Source: JACKII01 sp041687435
Lineage (GTDB): Bacteria; Pseudomonadota; Alphaproteobacteria; Bin95
DNA: 64,000 bases
NCBI GenBank assembly: GCA_041687435.1
Contig: JAWLBX010000015.1
Location: 1-64,000 of the forward strand
Reading direction: 5' to 3'
Both the position numbers and the translations under genes were made by a program. The notes below the pieces were generated by a model that did no database searches, was not told the origin of the DNA, and worked only from the letters and a program-made list of their open reading frames with translations. How positions within the stretch are numbered: position 1 is the first letter of the stretch; every line of letters begins with the position of its first letter. Positions 1 to 9,223 of this stretch are shown here, in pieces.

Positions 1-21
1 AAAGCCAGGTTGCTGAGCCAT
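1..21 (-). CDS. N-terminal 7 codons of a minus-strand gene (partial)
   Basis: Read on the minus strand, an ATG at 21 opens a frame that runs off the window edge (M-A-Q-Q-P-G-F). It is preceded by AAGGAG about 7 nt upstream, a good Shine-Dalgarno site. Nothing can be said about the product from seven residues. It is divergent from the next gene, so 22-141 probably holds both promoters. Confidence 0.45.
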
Positions 22-141
22 CGCGACACTCCTTGATCCGATGACCCTAACGATTCACAAAATTCGGCCAAACGCCAGGGTTTCCGGAGGTGTCCAGGTG
101 CATACCTCGCATAGCTTTCCACTTCGGGGATGTTAAAATAA

Positions 142-730
142 ATGATCGATGACTGGTTCATGTGGGTTTCAAAGCCCGCCAACGCGCTCACGGTTGCACA
201 AGTCGCTGCGGCAGGCGTCACCGCATTCGCGACCATCGTTCTTTGCTGTATTACAAGAGTTTTAGCCAAAAAAACTTCTGTTCTTGCAAAGATGACCTCG
301 CAGCCTTTCGTGGTTTGCAGCCTCGATTCTACCGAAGTGGATGCAACTACATTAAATTTGACGCTACGAAACAGCGGCAATGCAACCGCTTTTGACGTTA
401 AGCTCGAACTTTCCCCATCGCTGCCGGAGCCTAACGGCAATCCGGCCACAGACGAAAAACTTATACGCCACGTGTCTTTGTTGCCGCCAGGAATCGCCCT
501 TACGTTAAAGGCTGTCAGGGGAACCAGACGTTCATGACAAAATTTTCACAGCAACGATAATTTGGGCCTCGCTACCCGGCGCAAGAGCTCAAGAACCACT
601 GTCATACACCTTTAGTCCGTACGATGGATTTCAAGGCGGTGAGAGCAGAAAAGGGACGCATCTTATCGCCGAAGAAATTGGAAAAATTCGGGAAAACCTA
701 GAAAAAGGCGGCGAAGCCGATCCGCGTTAG
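142..730 (+). pseudogene. Small N-terminally anchored membrane protein, interrupted by a frameshift
   Basis: The first frame starts with ATG at 142 and stops at 537 (131 aa). It has one hydrophobic segment (about residues 16-38) followed by a beta-rich soluble part (LNLTLRNSGNATAFDVKLEL). Near 505-511 the sensible protein changes frame. From 512 the next frame reads on without a stop (LSGEPDVHDKIFTATI) to TAG at 728-730. The whole is 589 nt, one base more than a multiple of three, so a single inserted base (or a sequencing error) explains it; intact length would be about 195 aa. The fold resembles the many one-TM bacterial proteins with a conserved-repeat-like domain, but I do not recognise the family. 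The downstream frame is lysine- and glutamate-rich at its end, unlike a random frame in this GC-rich DNA. Confidence 0.6.
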
Positions 731-779
731 GGCGGATGAGGTGGTGTGGGCGGCTGCCGCAGATGTGAACGCGGCGAGC

Positions 780-870
780 GACCCCGGATAAGCCTTCGGC
801 TTTCCGGGGAACGCAGGCATTCCCAAACTTCCATGATCCCCGGAAACGCGTCAGCGCTATCCGGGGTCTC
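780..870. repeat. REP/BIME-like palindromic intergenic element
   Basis: Two inverted arms, 780-810 and 836-868, read almost the same on opposite strands. Each outer end is GACCCCGGATA or its complement, and each inner end contains TTCCGGGGA or its complement. The arms differ mostly in their small internal stem (AGCCTTCGGCT in the left arm). This is the architecture of a palindromic intergenic repeat pair. It lies in the 5' region of the hydrolase gene. I saw no second copy in the window. Confidence 0.6.
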
Positions 871-949
871 TTTCCAGGCGGAACTCCCGCTTGACGCGGC
901 CGCAATCCTGGCCTGCCATAGCTCCCAAACCATAGGAGCCCGCCCGACC

Positions 950-2980
950 ATGACCAACCAGCTCGCCATCCGCATCACCGACCGCCGTCCGTTCGCCGAC
1001 GGCGAGGCCTTCGGCTATGTCGGCCCCTATGAGCGCCTGACCGGGCGGGTGCACCACAAGGTCGACCCCACCGCCGCGGCCCAGGCCGGCGTCACGGATA
1101 TTGCGCTGGCGGAGCAGGGAGCGGATGGGCTGGTTCATTTCGCCCAGGACGTCTGCATCCTGAAGCCGACGGACATGCGCCTCGGCAACCGGCGGGTGTT
1201 TTTCGACTGGGGCAACCGCGGCAACAAGCGGATGCTGCAGTATTTCAACGACGCCCTGCATTCGAACGACCCGATCAGCCCGGCCCATGCCGGCAACGGC
1301 TTCCTGATGCGGCGGGGCTATACGGTCGTGTTCGGCTCCTGGCAGGGCGACCTGCTGCCCGGCGACGGCCGCATGCTGCTGGACCTGCCGGTGGCGCGCC
1401 AACCGGACGGCTCGCCCGTCACCGGCATGGTGCGGACGGAGTTCATCGCGAGCACACCGGGCGTCACCGGCTTCACACTCTCCGGCCGCGGTTCGACCCG
1501 CTCGCACCCAACGGTCTCTCTGGACACGGACAAGGCGCAACTGACTCGCCGCCGCTATGCCACCGACGAGCGCCAACCGGTGCCGGCAGACCGCTGGATG
1601 TTCGCGCGCATGGAGAATGCCGGCGGCCTGGACGGGTTGGGCGAGGACCGCGGCTTGGTTTCGAGCGATACGCACATCTACCTGCCGGAGGGCTTCGAGC
1701 CCGGCTGGATTTACGAACTGGTCTACGAGGGCCGCGACCCGCTGGTCATGGGCCTCGGCCATGTGGCGGTGCGCGATATGGTGAGCTTCCTGAAACACGG
1801 CGCCCGCGATGCGGATGGCCAGGAGAATCCGCTTGGGCCGCAGGGAACCATCGAGAAGGCCTATGGCTATGGCCGCTCCCAGACCGGGCGCTGCATCCGC
1901 GACTTCATCTGCCGGGGCTTCAACGCCGACCACGAAAACCGCCGCGTCTTCGACGGGTTGATGCCGCATGTGGCGGGCGCGGGCGGCAAGTGGCTGAACC
2001 AGCGCTTCGCCAATGCCGTCGTCGCCGGCGGCCAGCAGCACGAGGACCATTACAACCCGGCCGACCGCTTCCCGTTCGCCTACGCCGAATGCACCGATCA
2101 CAACACCGGCAGGACCGACGCCATCCTGAAACGGCCGGACACCGACCCGCTGGTGATCCACACCCAAACCGGAACCGAATACTGGCAGCGCCGCGGCTCG
2201 CTGGTGCACACGGATACGCAAGGTAATGATCTGCCAGAGCCGGCGGGCGTGCGCATCTATCACTGGTCCTCGACCCAGCACACCGCCGACCCGCGGCAGG
2301 AGCGACCACGCAAGGCTGTCACCGACCACTATTTGAACGTCGCCCAGACCAGCATGCTGTTCCGCGCCCACCTGGACGCGCTCGACAAATGGGCAACCAA
2401 CGATGAGGCACCGCCGCCCTCCCGCCACCCGAAGCGCGCCGACGGCACGCTGGTCGCGATGGAGGAGTGGCGCACGCAGTTCCCCGCCATTCCCGGCGCG
2501 ACCGTGCCACGCGAGCCGAACCAGCTGCCACACATGGATTTCGGGCCGGACGAAGCCAACGGCGTGCTCGGCCAGGAGCCGCCCATCGTGCATGACGAAC
2601 GCGGCTACACGGTGCTGGTGCCGGCCGTGGATGCCGACGGCAACGACATCGCCGGCGTGCGCTGCCCGATGGTGCAGGCCCCGCTCGGCACGTACATGGG
2701 CTGGAACATCCGCGCCCGCGGCTTCGGCGAGGGCGCTATGCACGAATTCTCCGGCGGCTACATTCCCCTGCCGGAGGACGAGCAGGTGCGTGCCGCCACC
2801 GGCGACCCGCGGCTCTCGATCCTTGCCCGGCACGGCAGCCCGGCCGGCTACGCAGCAGCCATCGGTCGCGCCGCCCGCGAACTGGTCAGCCAGCGCCTAA
2901 TGCTGGAGGAGGACGTGGACCGCTGCGTCGCCCGCGCCGCCGGCTGGAGCCGCCCACTGCACGACGTAAACCTGCCCTGA
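950..2980 (+). CDS. Alpha/beta hydrolase domain-containing protein (large, about 676 aa)
   Basis: A soluble hydrolase of the ABhydrolase_10-like group of long alpha/beta hydrolases, substrate unknown. A nucleophile elbow GYGRSQTGR lies near residue 309, with the serine flanked by Gly-Arg and Gln-Thr-Gly as in this group. The N-terminus (ITDRRPFADGEAFG) and the C-terminal region with GGYIPLPEDEQ are also typical. I chose ATG 950 because AGGAG stands about 11 nt upstream and the conserved N-terminus starts there. The frame stays open back to 746, but that part crosses the palindromic repeat and is not protein-like. It has no signal peptide and stands alone, with a 180-nt gap to the transport operon. 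Confidence 0.85.
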   Translation: MTNQLAIRITDRRPFADGEAFGYVGPYERLTGRVHHKVDPTAAAQAGVTDIALAEQGADGLVHFAQDVCILKPTDMRLGNRRVFFDWGNRGNKRMLQYFNDALHSNDPISPAHAGNGFLMRRGYTVVFGSWQGDLLPGDGRMLLDLPVARQPDGSPVTGMVRTEFIASTPGVTGFTLSGRGSTRSHPTVSLDTDKAQLTRRRYATDERQPVPADRWMFARMENAGGLDGLGEDRGLVSSDTHIYLPEGFEPGWIYELVYEGRDPLVMGLGHVAVRDMVSFLKHGARDADGQENPLGPQGTIEKAYGYGRSQTGRCIRDFICRGFNADHENRRVFDGLMPHVAGAGGKWLNQRFANAVVAGGQQHEDHYNPADRFPFAYAECTDHNTGRTDAILKRPDTDPLVIHTQTGTEYWQRRGSLVHTDTQGNDLPEPAGVRIYHWSSTQHTADPRQERPRKAVTDHYLNVAQTSMLFRAHLDALDKWATNDEAPPPSRHPKRADGTLVAMEEWRTQFPAIPGATVPREPNQLPHMDFGPDEANGVLGQEPPIVHDERGYTVLVPAVDADGNDIAGVRCPMVQAPLGTYMGWNIRARGFGEGAMHEFSGGYIPLPEDEQVRAATGDPRLSILARHGSPAGYAAAIGRAARELVSQRLMLEEDVDRCVARAAGWSRPLHDVNLP

Positions 2981-3159
2981 ATGAGCGGAAAAGCCGCGGT
3001 TTCCACCAGTTTGCGGGCAGCGCCGACTGCGCGACCTCAAAAAGACGACCCAAATGCCCGCGCCCGAATATTTTCATGATTGCAAGATTTCGGAATCCCC
3101 ATAAAGTCTCTCCTAATCAACAAGGGTAAAAACCCTTTTGTGTCTGGAGGACAACGCGA

Positions 3160-3948
3160 GTGGTGACAGGGCTCAATGGGCATGGCTCGATTCTGAGCGT
3201 GTGCGGCGTGTCAAAATTTTTTGGCGGTGTCCGCGCAAACAATGATGTCAGCATAGAAGTTCCGCGCGGAAAAATATTTGCGATCATCGGCCCAAATGGT
3301 GCCGGAAAGACATCTTTGCTGAACATGATCAGCGGCTTCTATGTTCCCGATTCCGGCGAAATTAACTTCGAAGGCCGGAAAATTTCCGGCATGAAGCCGA
3401 ACGAGATCGCCCAACAGGGCATCGCCCGCACCTTCCAGAACATTGCCTTGTTCCGCGGGATGACGGTGTTGCAGAACATGATGCTGGGCCGCCATGTGCT
3501 CATGAAATCCAGCGTTCTGTCGTCCTTTGTTTATTGGGGCGCTGCACAGCGGGAAGAGGTGGCGCACCGCGAAAAGGTAGAGGAACTGATCGACTTTCTC
3601 CGCCTGAACGACCTGCGCAAGGCACCGACCGGCGAACTGGCCTATGGCCTGCAAAAGCGGGTGGAATTGGGCCGCGCTTTGGCGGCAGAGCCGGAACTGC
3701 TGCTGCTGGACGAGCCGATGGCCGGCATGAATCAGGAGGAGAAGGAGGACATGGTGCGCTATGTCCTCGACATCGCAGAGCAGCGCGGCACCACCATTGT
3801 GCTGATCGAGCACGATATGGGCGTGGTGATGGATATCTCGGACCATATCGCAGTGCTGGACCAGGGCGAAAAAATCGCCGACGGCACGCCCGACGCGGTT
3901 CGCGCAAACCCGCGGGTGATCGAAGCCTATCTTGGCGCCGGGCATTAG
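3160..3948 (+). CDS. Branched-chain-type ABC importer, ATP-binding subunit (LivG-like)
   Basis: Cytoplasmic ATPase of a hydrophobic amino acid/amide-type (HAAT) importer. Walker A GPNGAGKTS is at about residues 44-52, the Q-loop in ARTFQN near 90, Walker B LLLDEP at about 181-186 and the H-loop histidine in LIEHDM near 218. The signature is LAYGLQKRVELG, with leucine where the consensus has Q/E (LSYGQ), which is atypical. GTG at 3160 is the start, with CTGGAGG upstream. It opens a plus-strand operon: acyl-CoA ligase 14 nt downstream, then both permeases, the receptor and the second ATPase. Ligand is unknown; the embedded ligase suggests a carboxylic acid rather than an amino acid (inference). 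Confidence 0.9.
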   Translation: MVTGLNGHGSILSVCGVSKFFGGVRANNDVSIEVPRGKIFAIIGPNGAGKTSLLNMISGFYVPDSGEINFEGRKISGMKPNEIAQQGIARTFQNIALFRGMTVLQNMMLGRHVLMKSSVLSSFVYWGAAQREEVAHREKVEELIDFLRLNDLRKAPTGELAYGLQKRVELGRALAAEPELLLLDEPMAGMNQEEKEDMVRYVLDIAEQRGTTIVLIEHDMGVVMDISDHIAVLDQGEKIADGTPDAVRANPRVIEAYLGAGH

Positions 3949-3962
3949 GAGGCGGTTGGGGC

Positions 3963-5861
3963 ATGGCTGCGCGCGAGGACACACTGCCGGGGCTGGTACT
4001 GCGCAATGCGCAGCTGCGGCCGGAAAAGCCGGCGATCCGCGAAAAGGACCTGGGAATCTGGCGCACCTACAGCTGGGCCGATTATGCCGGGGAGGTCCGT
4101 GATTTCGCGTTGGGCATCGCCGGGCTGGGCTTCGGCAGGGACGACAAGCTGGTCGTGATCGGCGACAACCGCCCGCGCCTCTACTGGGCGCAGATCGCGG
4201 CACAGGCGATGGGCGGCGCGGCGGTACCGGTCTATCAGGACTCGATTGCCGAGGAGCTGGTTTTCGTGCTGGCGGATGCTGACACCCGGATCGTCGTGGC
4301 CGAAGATCAGGAGCAGGTCGACAAGGTTCTGTCGATCCGCGACCGCATCCCGACGCTGCGCTGGATCGTGTTCGACGACGACCGTGGCATGGCGCATTAC
4401 AGCGACCCGATAATCAAATCGTTCGCCAATGTGCAGGCGGAAGGCCGCACCAATGGCGACGCCGGCGCGTTCGAGCGCGCGGTCGATGCAATCGACCCGG
4501 ATCAGGTGGCGATCATGAGCTACACATCCGGCACCACCGGCCAACCCAAGGGTGTGATGCTGTCGCATCGCAACCTGGTAGAGACCGCCAGAACCTTCTG
4601 CGCGGTGGAGGATGTTCGCGAAAGCGACGATTTCCTGTCCTACCTGCCGATGGCCTGGGTCGGCGAAAGCCTCTACAACATGACGGTCTCACTGACCGCC
4701 GGCTGCTCGACCAACTGCCCGGAGGGGCCGGAGACGCTGGAGCGCGACCTGCGTGAACTGGGGCCGACCGGCTTCCTGGCCTCCCCGCGCGGCTGGGAAA
4801 CGATCCTTTCGCTATTGCAGGTCAAGGCGAACGATACCGGCGGGCTGAAGCGCTGGGTCTATGAAACCTTCCGCGCGGCGGCGGTCAAAGGCGAGATGGC
4901 CAAGGCAGAGGGGCGCTCGGCCGGGCTGGGCAATGCCATCATGCGGGCGCTTGGCGAAGTCCTGGTCTATGGGCCGGTTCGGGACCAGATCGGCCTGCGC
5001 CGCGCGCGGTGGTGCGTGACCGGCGGTGCGCCGCTGGGGCCGGACACGTTTCGCTTCTACCGCGCGTTCGGTGTCAACCTGAAACAACTCTACGGCATGA
5101 CCGAAGCCTCTGGCCTGGTCAGCCACCAGTTGGACGGGCATGCCAATCCCGACACTTCCGGCCCGCCCTGCCCCGGCATCGACGTGAAGATCGGCGACAA
5201 CAGCGAAATTCTGGTCAAGTCCGAGGGCATCTTCAAAGGCTATTACAAGCGCGAGGATGCGACGGCAGCGGCGTTCACCGACGACGGCTATTTCAAGACC
5301 GGCGACGCCGGTGTCATCGACGAGAAGACCGGCGAATTGCTGGTGATCGACCGGGCCAAGGATGTCGGCAAGATGGCCGACGGCACGGCCTACGCGCCGC
5401 AATTCATAGAAAACAAACTGAAATTCTCGCCCTACATTTCGGAGGCGGTGTCGTTCGGCAACGGGCGGACATTCGTTGCCGCGATGATCGCCATTGACCC
5501 GTCCACGGTCGGCAACTGGGCGGAAAAGAATGGCGTCACCTACACCAACTACATGGACCTCAGCCAAAAGAAACAGGTACGCGACCTGATCGCCAGCGAG
5601 ATCGACCGCATCAACACCACCCTGCCCGACGCGGTGCGTGTCAAACGCTTCCTGCTGTTGGCCAAAAATCTCGATGCGGACGATGCGGAGGTCACGCGCA
5701 CCCGCAAGCTGCGCCGCGCCTATATCGCCGAACGCTACGAACCGGTGATCAACGCCTTCTACAATGACATGGCGGAGGTCGAATTGCGCACCGAAGTCAC
5801 CTTCGAAGACGGCCGCCGCAGTCATGTGGAAGCGCGGCTGCTGATCCAAGACGCGGCTTGA
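3963..5861 (+). CDS. AMP-dependent acyl-CoA synthetase/ligase within the importer operon
   Basis: About 632 aa, the size of long-chain fatty-acid or aromatic acyl-CoA ligases. It activates a carboxylate to acyl-AMP and then acyl-CoA. The P-loop motif YTSGTTGQPKGV is near residues 187-198. The A5-type motif YGMTEAS follows mid-protein and the A7-type aspartate is in FKTGDAGVID. The C-terminal region (KMADGTAYAPQFIENKLKFS) matches the FadD15-like branch. ATG 3963 follows GGAGGCGGTTGGGGC; the longer open frame upstream overlaps the ATPase gene and is not used. An acyl-CoA ligase between LivG- and LivH-like genes recurs in proteobacteria and suggests that the imported acid is trapped as a CoA ester. 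Confidence 0.9.
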   Translation: MAAREDTLPGLVLRNAQLRPEKPAIREKDLGIWRTYSWADYAGEVRDFALGIAGLGFGRDDKLVVIGDNRPRLYWAQIAAQAMGGAAVPVYQDSIAEELVFVLADADTRIVVAEDQEQVDKVLSIRDRIPTLRWIVFDDDRGMAHYSDPIIKSFANVQAEGRTNGDAGAFERAVDAIDPDQVAIMSYTSGTTGQPKGVMLSHRNLVETARTFCAVEDVRESDDFLSYLPMAWVGESLYNMTVSLTAGCSTNCPEGPETLERDLRELGPTGFLASPRGWETILSLLQVKANDTGGLKRWVYETFRAAAVKGEMAKAEGRSAGLGNAIMRALGEVLVYGPVRDQIGLRRARWCVTGGAPLGPDTFRFYRAFGVNLKQLYGMTEASGLVSHQLDGHANPDTSGPPCPGIDVKIGDNSEILVKSEGIFKGYYKREDATAAAFTDDGYFKTGDAGVIDEKTGELLVIDRAKDVGKMADGTAYAPQFIENKLKFSPYISEAVSFGNGRTFVAAMIAIDPSTVGNWAEKNGVTYTNYMDLSQKKQVRDLIASEIDRINTTLPDAVRVKRFLLLAKNLDADDAEVTRTRKLRRAYIAERYEPVINAFYNDMAEVELRTEVTFEDGRRSHVEARLLIQDAA

Positions 5862-5874
5862 GGGAGCGACCATC

Positions 5875-6771
5875 ATGCATCCAGAATTGGAATTCGCGAT
5901 TGCCCTGGTGGCCGAAGGTGTTTTGACCGGCCTGATGTATTCGCTGATCGCGGTCGGTTTCGTGCTGATCTACAAATCCACCGATGCAATCAACTTCGCC
6001 CAGGGCGAGTTCGTGATGATCGCCGCCATTGTAGTCGCCGGCAGTCTCGATTGGTTCGGGCTGCCCTTGTGGCTTTCGGTGCTGATCGGGTTTGCGTTCA
6101 TGATCGCCTTCGGCATGGGGCTGGAGCGGTTCGTACTGCGGCCGATGATCGGCATGCCCATCGTGGCCATCATCATGGCAACGATCGGCCTGGCGTTCTT
6201 CCTGCGCGGGTTCGGCCCGCTGGTATTCGGTTCCGCGCCGACAACGATCAATCTGCCCATACCGGACAGCCCGATTTTCTGGGGGCCGCTGTACCTCAAG
6301 CCCATCGCGTTGGTAGGAGCCGGTATCAGCATAGCCTTCCTGGCCGCATTCGGCTGGTTCTTCCTCAAATCGCGCACCGGCGTGGCGATGCGGGCGGTTG
6401 CTGACAGCCATCAGGTTTCCATGGCGATGGGCATCAATGTCGAGCGCTTCTTTGCCATCGCCTGGATCACGGCCGGCATCGTCGCGCTGCTGGGCGGCCT
6501 GGTCTGGGGCAACATGATCGGCGTCGACATCCAGTTGGCATTGATCGGCCTGAAGGTGTTTCCGGTGGTGATCCTTGGCGGTCTCGACTCGATCATCGGC
6601 GTTGTTGTCGGCGGCATTATCGTCGGCGTAGTGGAGGCCCTGACCTCCGGATTCATCGACCCCATTGTTGGCGGCGGCATGAAGGATTTCGCCCCCTACG
6701 TACTCATGGTGATCATGCTGATGATCCGCCCCTACGGCATTTTCGGCCGCCGCCTGATCGAGAGGATCTGA
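5875..6771 (+). CDS. Branched-chain-type ABC importer permease (LivH-like)
   Basis: 298 aa, strongly hydrophobic inner-membrane protein with about eight membrane segments. The LivH-family motif INFAQGEFVMIAA occurs near residue 40 and the EAA-type region ILGGLDSIIGVVVGG near residue 230. It forms the channel together with the next gene product. ATG 5875 is preceded by GAGGGAGC. The gene starts 13 nt after the ligase stop and ends 5 nt before the second permease. Confidence 0.93.
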   Translation: MHPELEFAIALVAEGVLTGLMYSLIAVGFVLIYKSTDAINFAQGEFVMIAAIVVAGSLDWFGLPLWLSVLIGFAFMIAFGMGLERFVLRPMIGMPIVAIIMATIGLAFFLRGFGPLVFGSAPTTINLPIPDSPIFWGPLYLKPIALVGAGISIAFLAAFGWFFLKSRTGVAMRAVADSHQVSMAMGINVERFFAIAWITAGIVALLGGLVWGNMIGVDIQLALIGLKVFPVVILGGLDSIIGVVVGGIIVGVVEALTSGFIDPIVGGGMKDFAPYVLMVIMLMIRPYGIFGRRLIERI

Positions 6772-6776
6772 GAGCG

Positions 6777-7844
6777 ATGTTCCACCGTGAATGCGGCTAC
6801 TACAAAACCAGCTACGAGGCGGATCAGGCGGTTCTGCCGTTGCCCATCGCGAAACTGGCCATCCTGGGCTTTGCCTTGCTGTTTCTGGTTTTCGTTCCCC
6901 TGTTCGCCAGCGACTACTACCTGTCGAACCTGAGCCTGGTCGGCATCACCGTCGTCGGCGCCCTCGGGTTAAACATCCTTCTCGGCTATACTGGTCAGAT
7001 TTCCATCGGCCACGCTGCGTTCATGTCCGTCGGTGCCTATACCGCGGCCAATCTGGCGGTGAAGCTTGGGCTGCCATTTTACATCACCCTGCCGCTCGGC
7101 GGCACAATGGCCGCCCTGATCGGTATTCTGGTCGGCATTCCGTCGCTGCGGGTCAAGGGGCTCTATCTGGCGATTGCCACGCTGGCGGCACAGTTTATCA
7201 TCGAGTGGATCATCAACCATACCCCGGCCATTTCCGGCGGCGTCGCGGCAGCAATCGAGGTGGAGCGGCCAATTCTGTTCGGCTGGCACCTGGATAGCGC
7301 GACCGAGCTCTACTACTTCGTGATCTTTTTCGCGGTTCTGGCGATCATCGCGACGATCAATCTGGTCCGCAGCCGCGTCGGCCGGGCGCTGATCGCCATC
7401 CGCGACCAGGATATTGCTGCCGAAATCATCGGCATCAACGTGTTCCGCTATAAACTCTATGCCTTCGCGATTTCGTCCTTTTTCGCTGGTGTGACGGGCG
7501 TGCTCTACACCTACTACCTGGGCATCGCGACCTATGAACAGTTCCAGATCGTGGTGTCTATCGACTTCCTGGCCATGTGCATCATCGGCGGGCTGGGCTC
7601 CGTCATCGGGTCGATCCTGGGCGCTTTCTTCATCACCTTGCTGCCGATGGTCATCCGCATCGTGATGGAGAATTTCGGCCCACTGTTCATGGACCCGAAC
7701 GATTTGCCAACAATCATCGGCCAGTTGCGTCTGATGTTTTTCGGCGGGCTGATCATGATGTTCCTGATCCTGGAACCGGAAGGGTTGAACCGGCTTTGGC
7801 TCAACATCCGCAACTATTTCCGGGTTTGGCCATTCTCCTACTAG
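6777..7844 (+). CDS. Branched-chain-type ABC importer permease (LivM-like)
   Basis: 355 aa, inner-membrane permease with the LivM-type motif LLGYTGQISIGHAAFM near residue 65 and the coupling region GGLGSVIGSILGAFF near 275. The N-terminus (FHRECGYYKTSYEADQ) is a cytoplasmic extension often seen in the ligase-associated version of this transporter. It partners the LivH-like subunit five bases upstream. Confidence 0.93.
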   Translation: MFHRECGYYKTSYEADQAVLPLPIAKLAILGFALLFLVFVPLFASDYYLSNLSLVGITVVGALGLNILLGYTGQISIGHAAFMSVGAYTAANLAVKLGLPFYITLPLGGTMAALIGILVGIPSLRVKGLYLAIATLAAQFIIEWIINHTPAISGGVAAAIEVERPILFGWHLDSATELYYFVIFFAVLAIIATINLVRSRVGRALIAIRDQDIAAEIIGINVFRYKLYAFAISSFFAGVTGVLYTYYLGIATYEQFQIVVSIDFLAMCIIGGLGSVIGSILGAFFITLLPMVIRIVMENFGPLFMDPNDLPTIIGQLRLMFFGGLIMMFLILEPEGLNRLWLNIRNYFRVWPFSY

Positions 7845-7893
7845 GGACCGTTTCAACTCCCGGCAGGAGACTAAACAGAGAGGAGAAACGTCT

Positions 7894-9132
7894 ATGACTT
7901 TCCTGCGCACACTGGGCCTGGCGGCAGCAGTGACAGCCACCTTCGCGGCGGGCGCCACGGCTCAGGCCAAAGACATTGTCATCGGGATGATGTGCGACCG
8001 CACCGGCCCGACCGCAGTAACCGGCACGGTGCTCTGCCCCGGCTATCACGATTATATCGCCCTGGTGAACTCCAAGGGCGGCATCATGGGCAACACGGTC
8101 ATCGCAGACGAGGTCGACATCGAATACAAGGTGCCGCCAGCGGTCGAAGCCTATCAGCGGTACAAGGCGAAAGGCGCCGTACTCGTCTCCCCGTTCGGCA
8201 CACCGATGGTTGCCGCCCTCGTCAAAACGATGCAGGAGGACAAGATTCCGGCCACATCCGCCGGCTTCGGCACGGCGGCAGCGGCGAACGGTGAAAAATA
8301 CCCGTACATGTTCCCCATCGCCGCCAGTTACTGGTCGCAGACCGCGGCAGCCGTGCAGTTCGCCAAGGATACGTTCGACGGCGATCTGAAAGGCAAGCGC
8401 ATTGCATATGTGTTCTATGACAACCCGGCCGGCCGCGAGGGTATCCCGGTCATGGAAGAGCTGGCCAAGCAGGAGGGTTACGAACTCCGCACCTTCGGCA
8501 TTCCGGCCCCGGGCATCGAAGCCGGCGCGCAGGTGCTGGATATCACCCGCCGTTTCCGGGCCGACTTCGTCATCGCCCACGTCTTCGGCCGCGCCCCGGC
8601 GGTGCTGTTGAAAGAGCTGAAACGGGCTGGCTATCCGATTGACAAGGTCATTGGCTTGGTCTGGGCGGTGAGCGAGGGCGATATTGCGGCCGCCGGCGGT
8701 TGGGATGTGGCCGAAGGCTACAACACCATCCAGTTTGCCGGCGTGGGCAGCGACTACCCCGTGCTGCAGGAAATCCGCGATATGTACAAGGCCCAAGGCA
8801 AGGAGCCGCCGTCGGAGATGGCCTACACCGTCTATTACAACCGTGGCGTTTTCCAGGCGGCCATGCATGTAAAAGCCATCGAGGACGCGATCAAGGCCAA
8901 GGGCTCGGCGGATATCACCGGCACGGATGTACGCGACGCCATGCGCAACATCAACGATTTCACCTTGGACGGCTTGGTGCCGCCGCTGCAAATGTCAGCC
9001 AAGGACCATGAGGGCGGAGGCTATATCCGTGTCTTCCAGGTCCAAGGTGGCAAGTTCGTGCCGGTCACAGACTGGTATCGGGCCTACCGCGATACGGTGC
9101 TGCGTCTGCTCGAGGAAGAGCACAAGGGCTGA
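7894..9132 (+). CDS. Branched-chain-type ABC importer, periplasmic substrate-binding protein
   Basis: 412 aa, type I periplasmic binding fold (Peripla_BP_6). It has a clear Sec signal peptide (about residues 1-25, ending ATAQA) and then KDIVIGMMCDRTGPTA, the usual first strand. Size is at the upper end for LivK-like receptors, as in the ABC systems paired with acyl-CoA ligases. The ribosome site AGAGGAG lies 9 nt before ATG 7894. It is co-directional with the rest of the operon, 49 nt after the LivM-like gene. The ligand is not predictable from sequence alone. Confidence 0.92.
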   Translation: MTFLRTLGLAAAVTATFAAGATAQAKDIVIGMMCDRTGPTAVTGTVLCPGYHDYIALVNSKGGIMGNTVIADEVDIEYKVPPAVEAYQRYKAKGAVLVSPFGTPMVAALVKTMQEDKIPATSAGFGTAAAANGEKYPYMFPIAASYWSQTAAAVQFAKDTFDGDLKGKRIAYVFYDNPAGREGIPVMEELAKQEGYELRTFGIPAPGIEAGAQVLDITRRFRADFVIAHVFGRAPAVLLKELKRAGYPIDKVIGLVWAVSEGDIAAAGGWDVAEGYNTIQFAGVGSDYPVLQEIRDMYKAQGKEPPSEMAYTVYYNRGVFQAAMHVKAIEDAIKAKGSADITGTDVRDAMRNINDFTLDGLVPPLQMSAKDHEGGGYIRVFQVQGGKFVPVTDWYRAYRDTVLRLLEEEHKG

Positions 9133-9223
9133 ATTACCCGGCAACCAATGGGGAGCCTGCCTGCCCAGCATGCGGGTTCCCCCCTTGCTTCGATCCTTTC
9201 CGATAACGAATGCAGGCCGCGCC

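Noticed and set aside
857..2833. Long open frame antisense to the alpha/beta hydrolase
   Set aside because: Composition is that of a GC-rich antisense frame (Ala, Arg, Val, His, Gly) with no family motif, and the plus strand carries a clear protein family.
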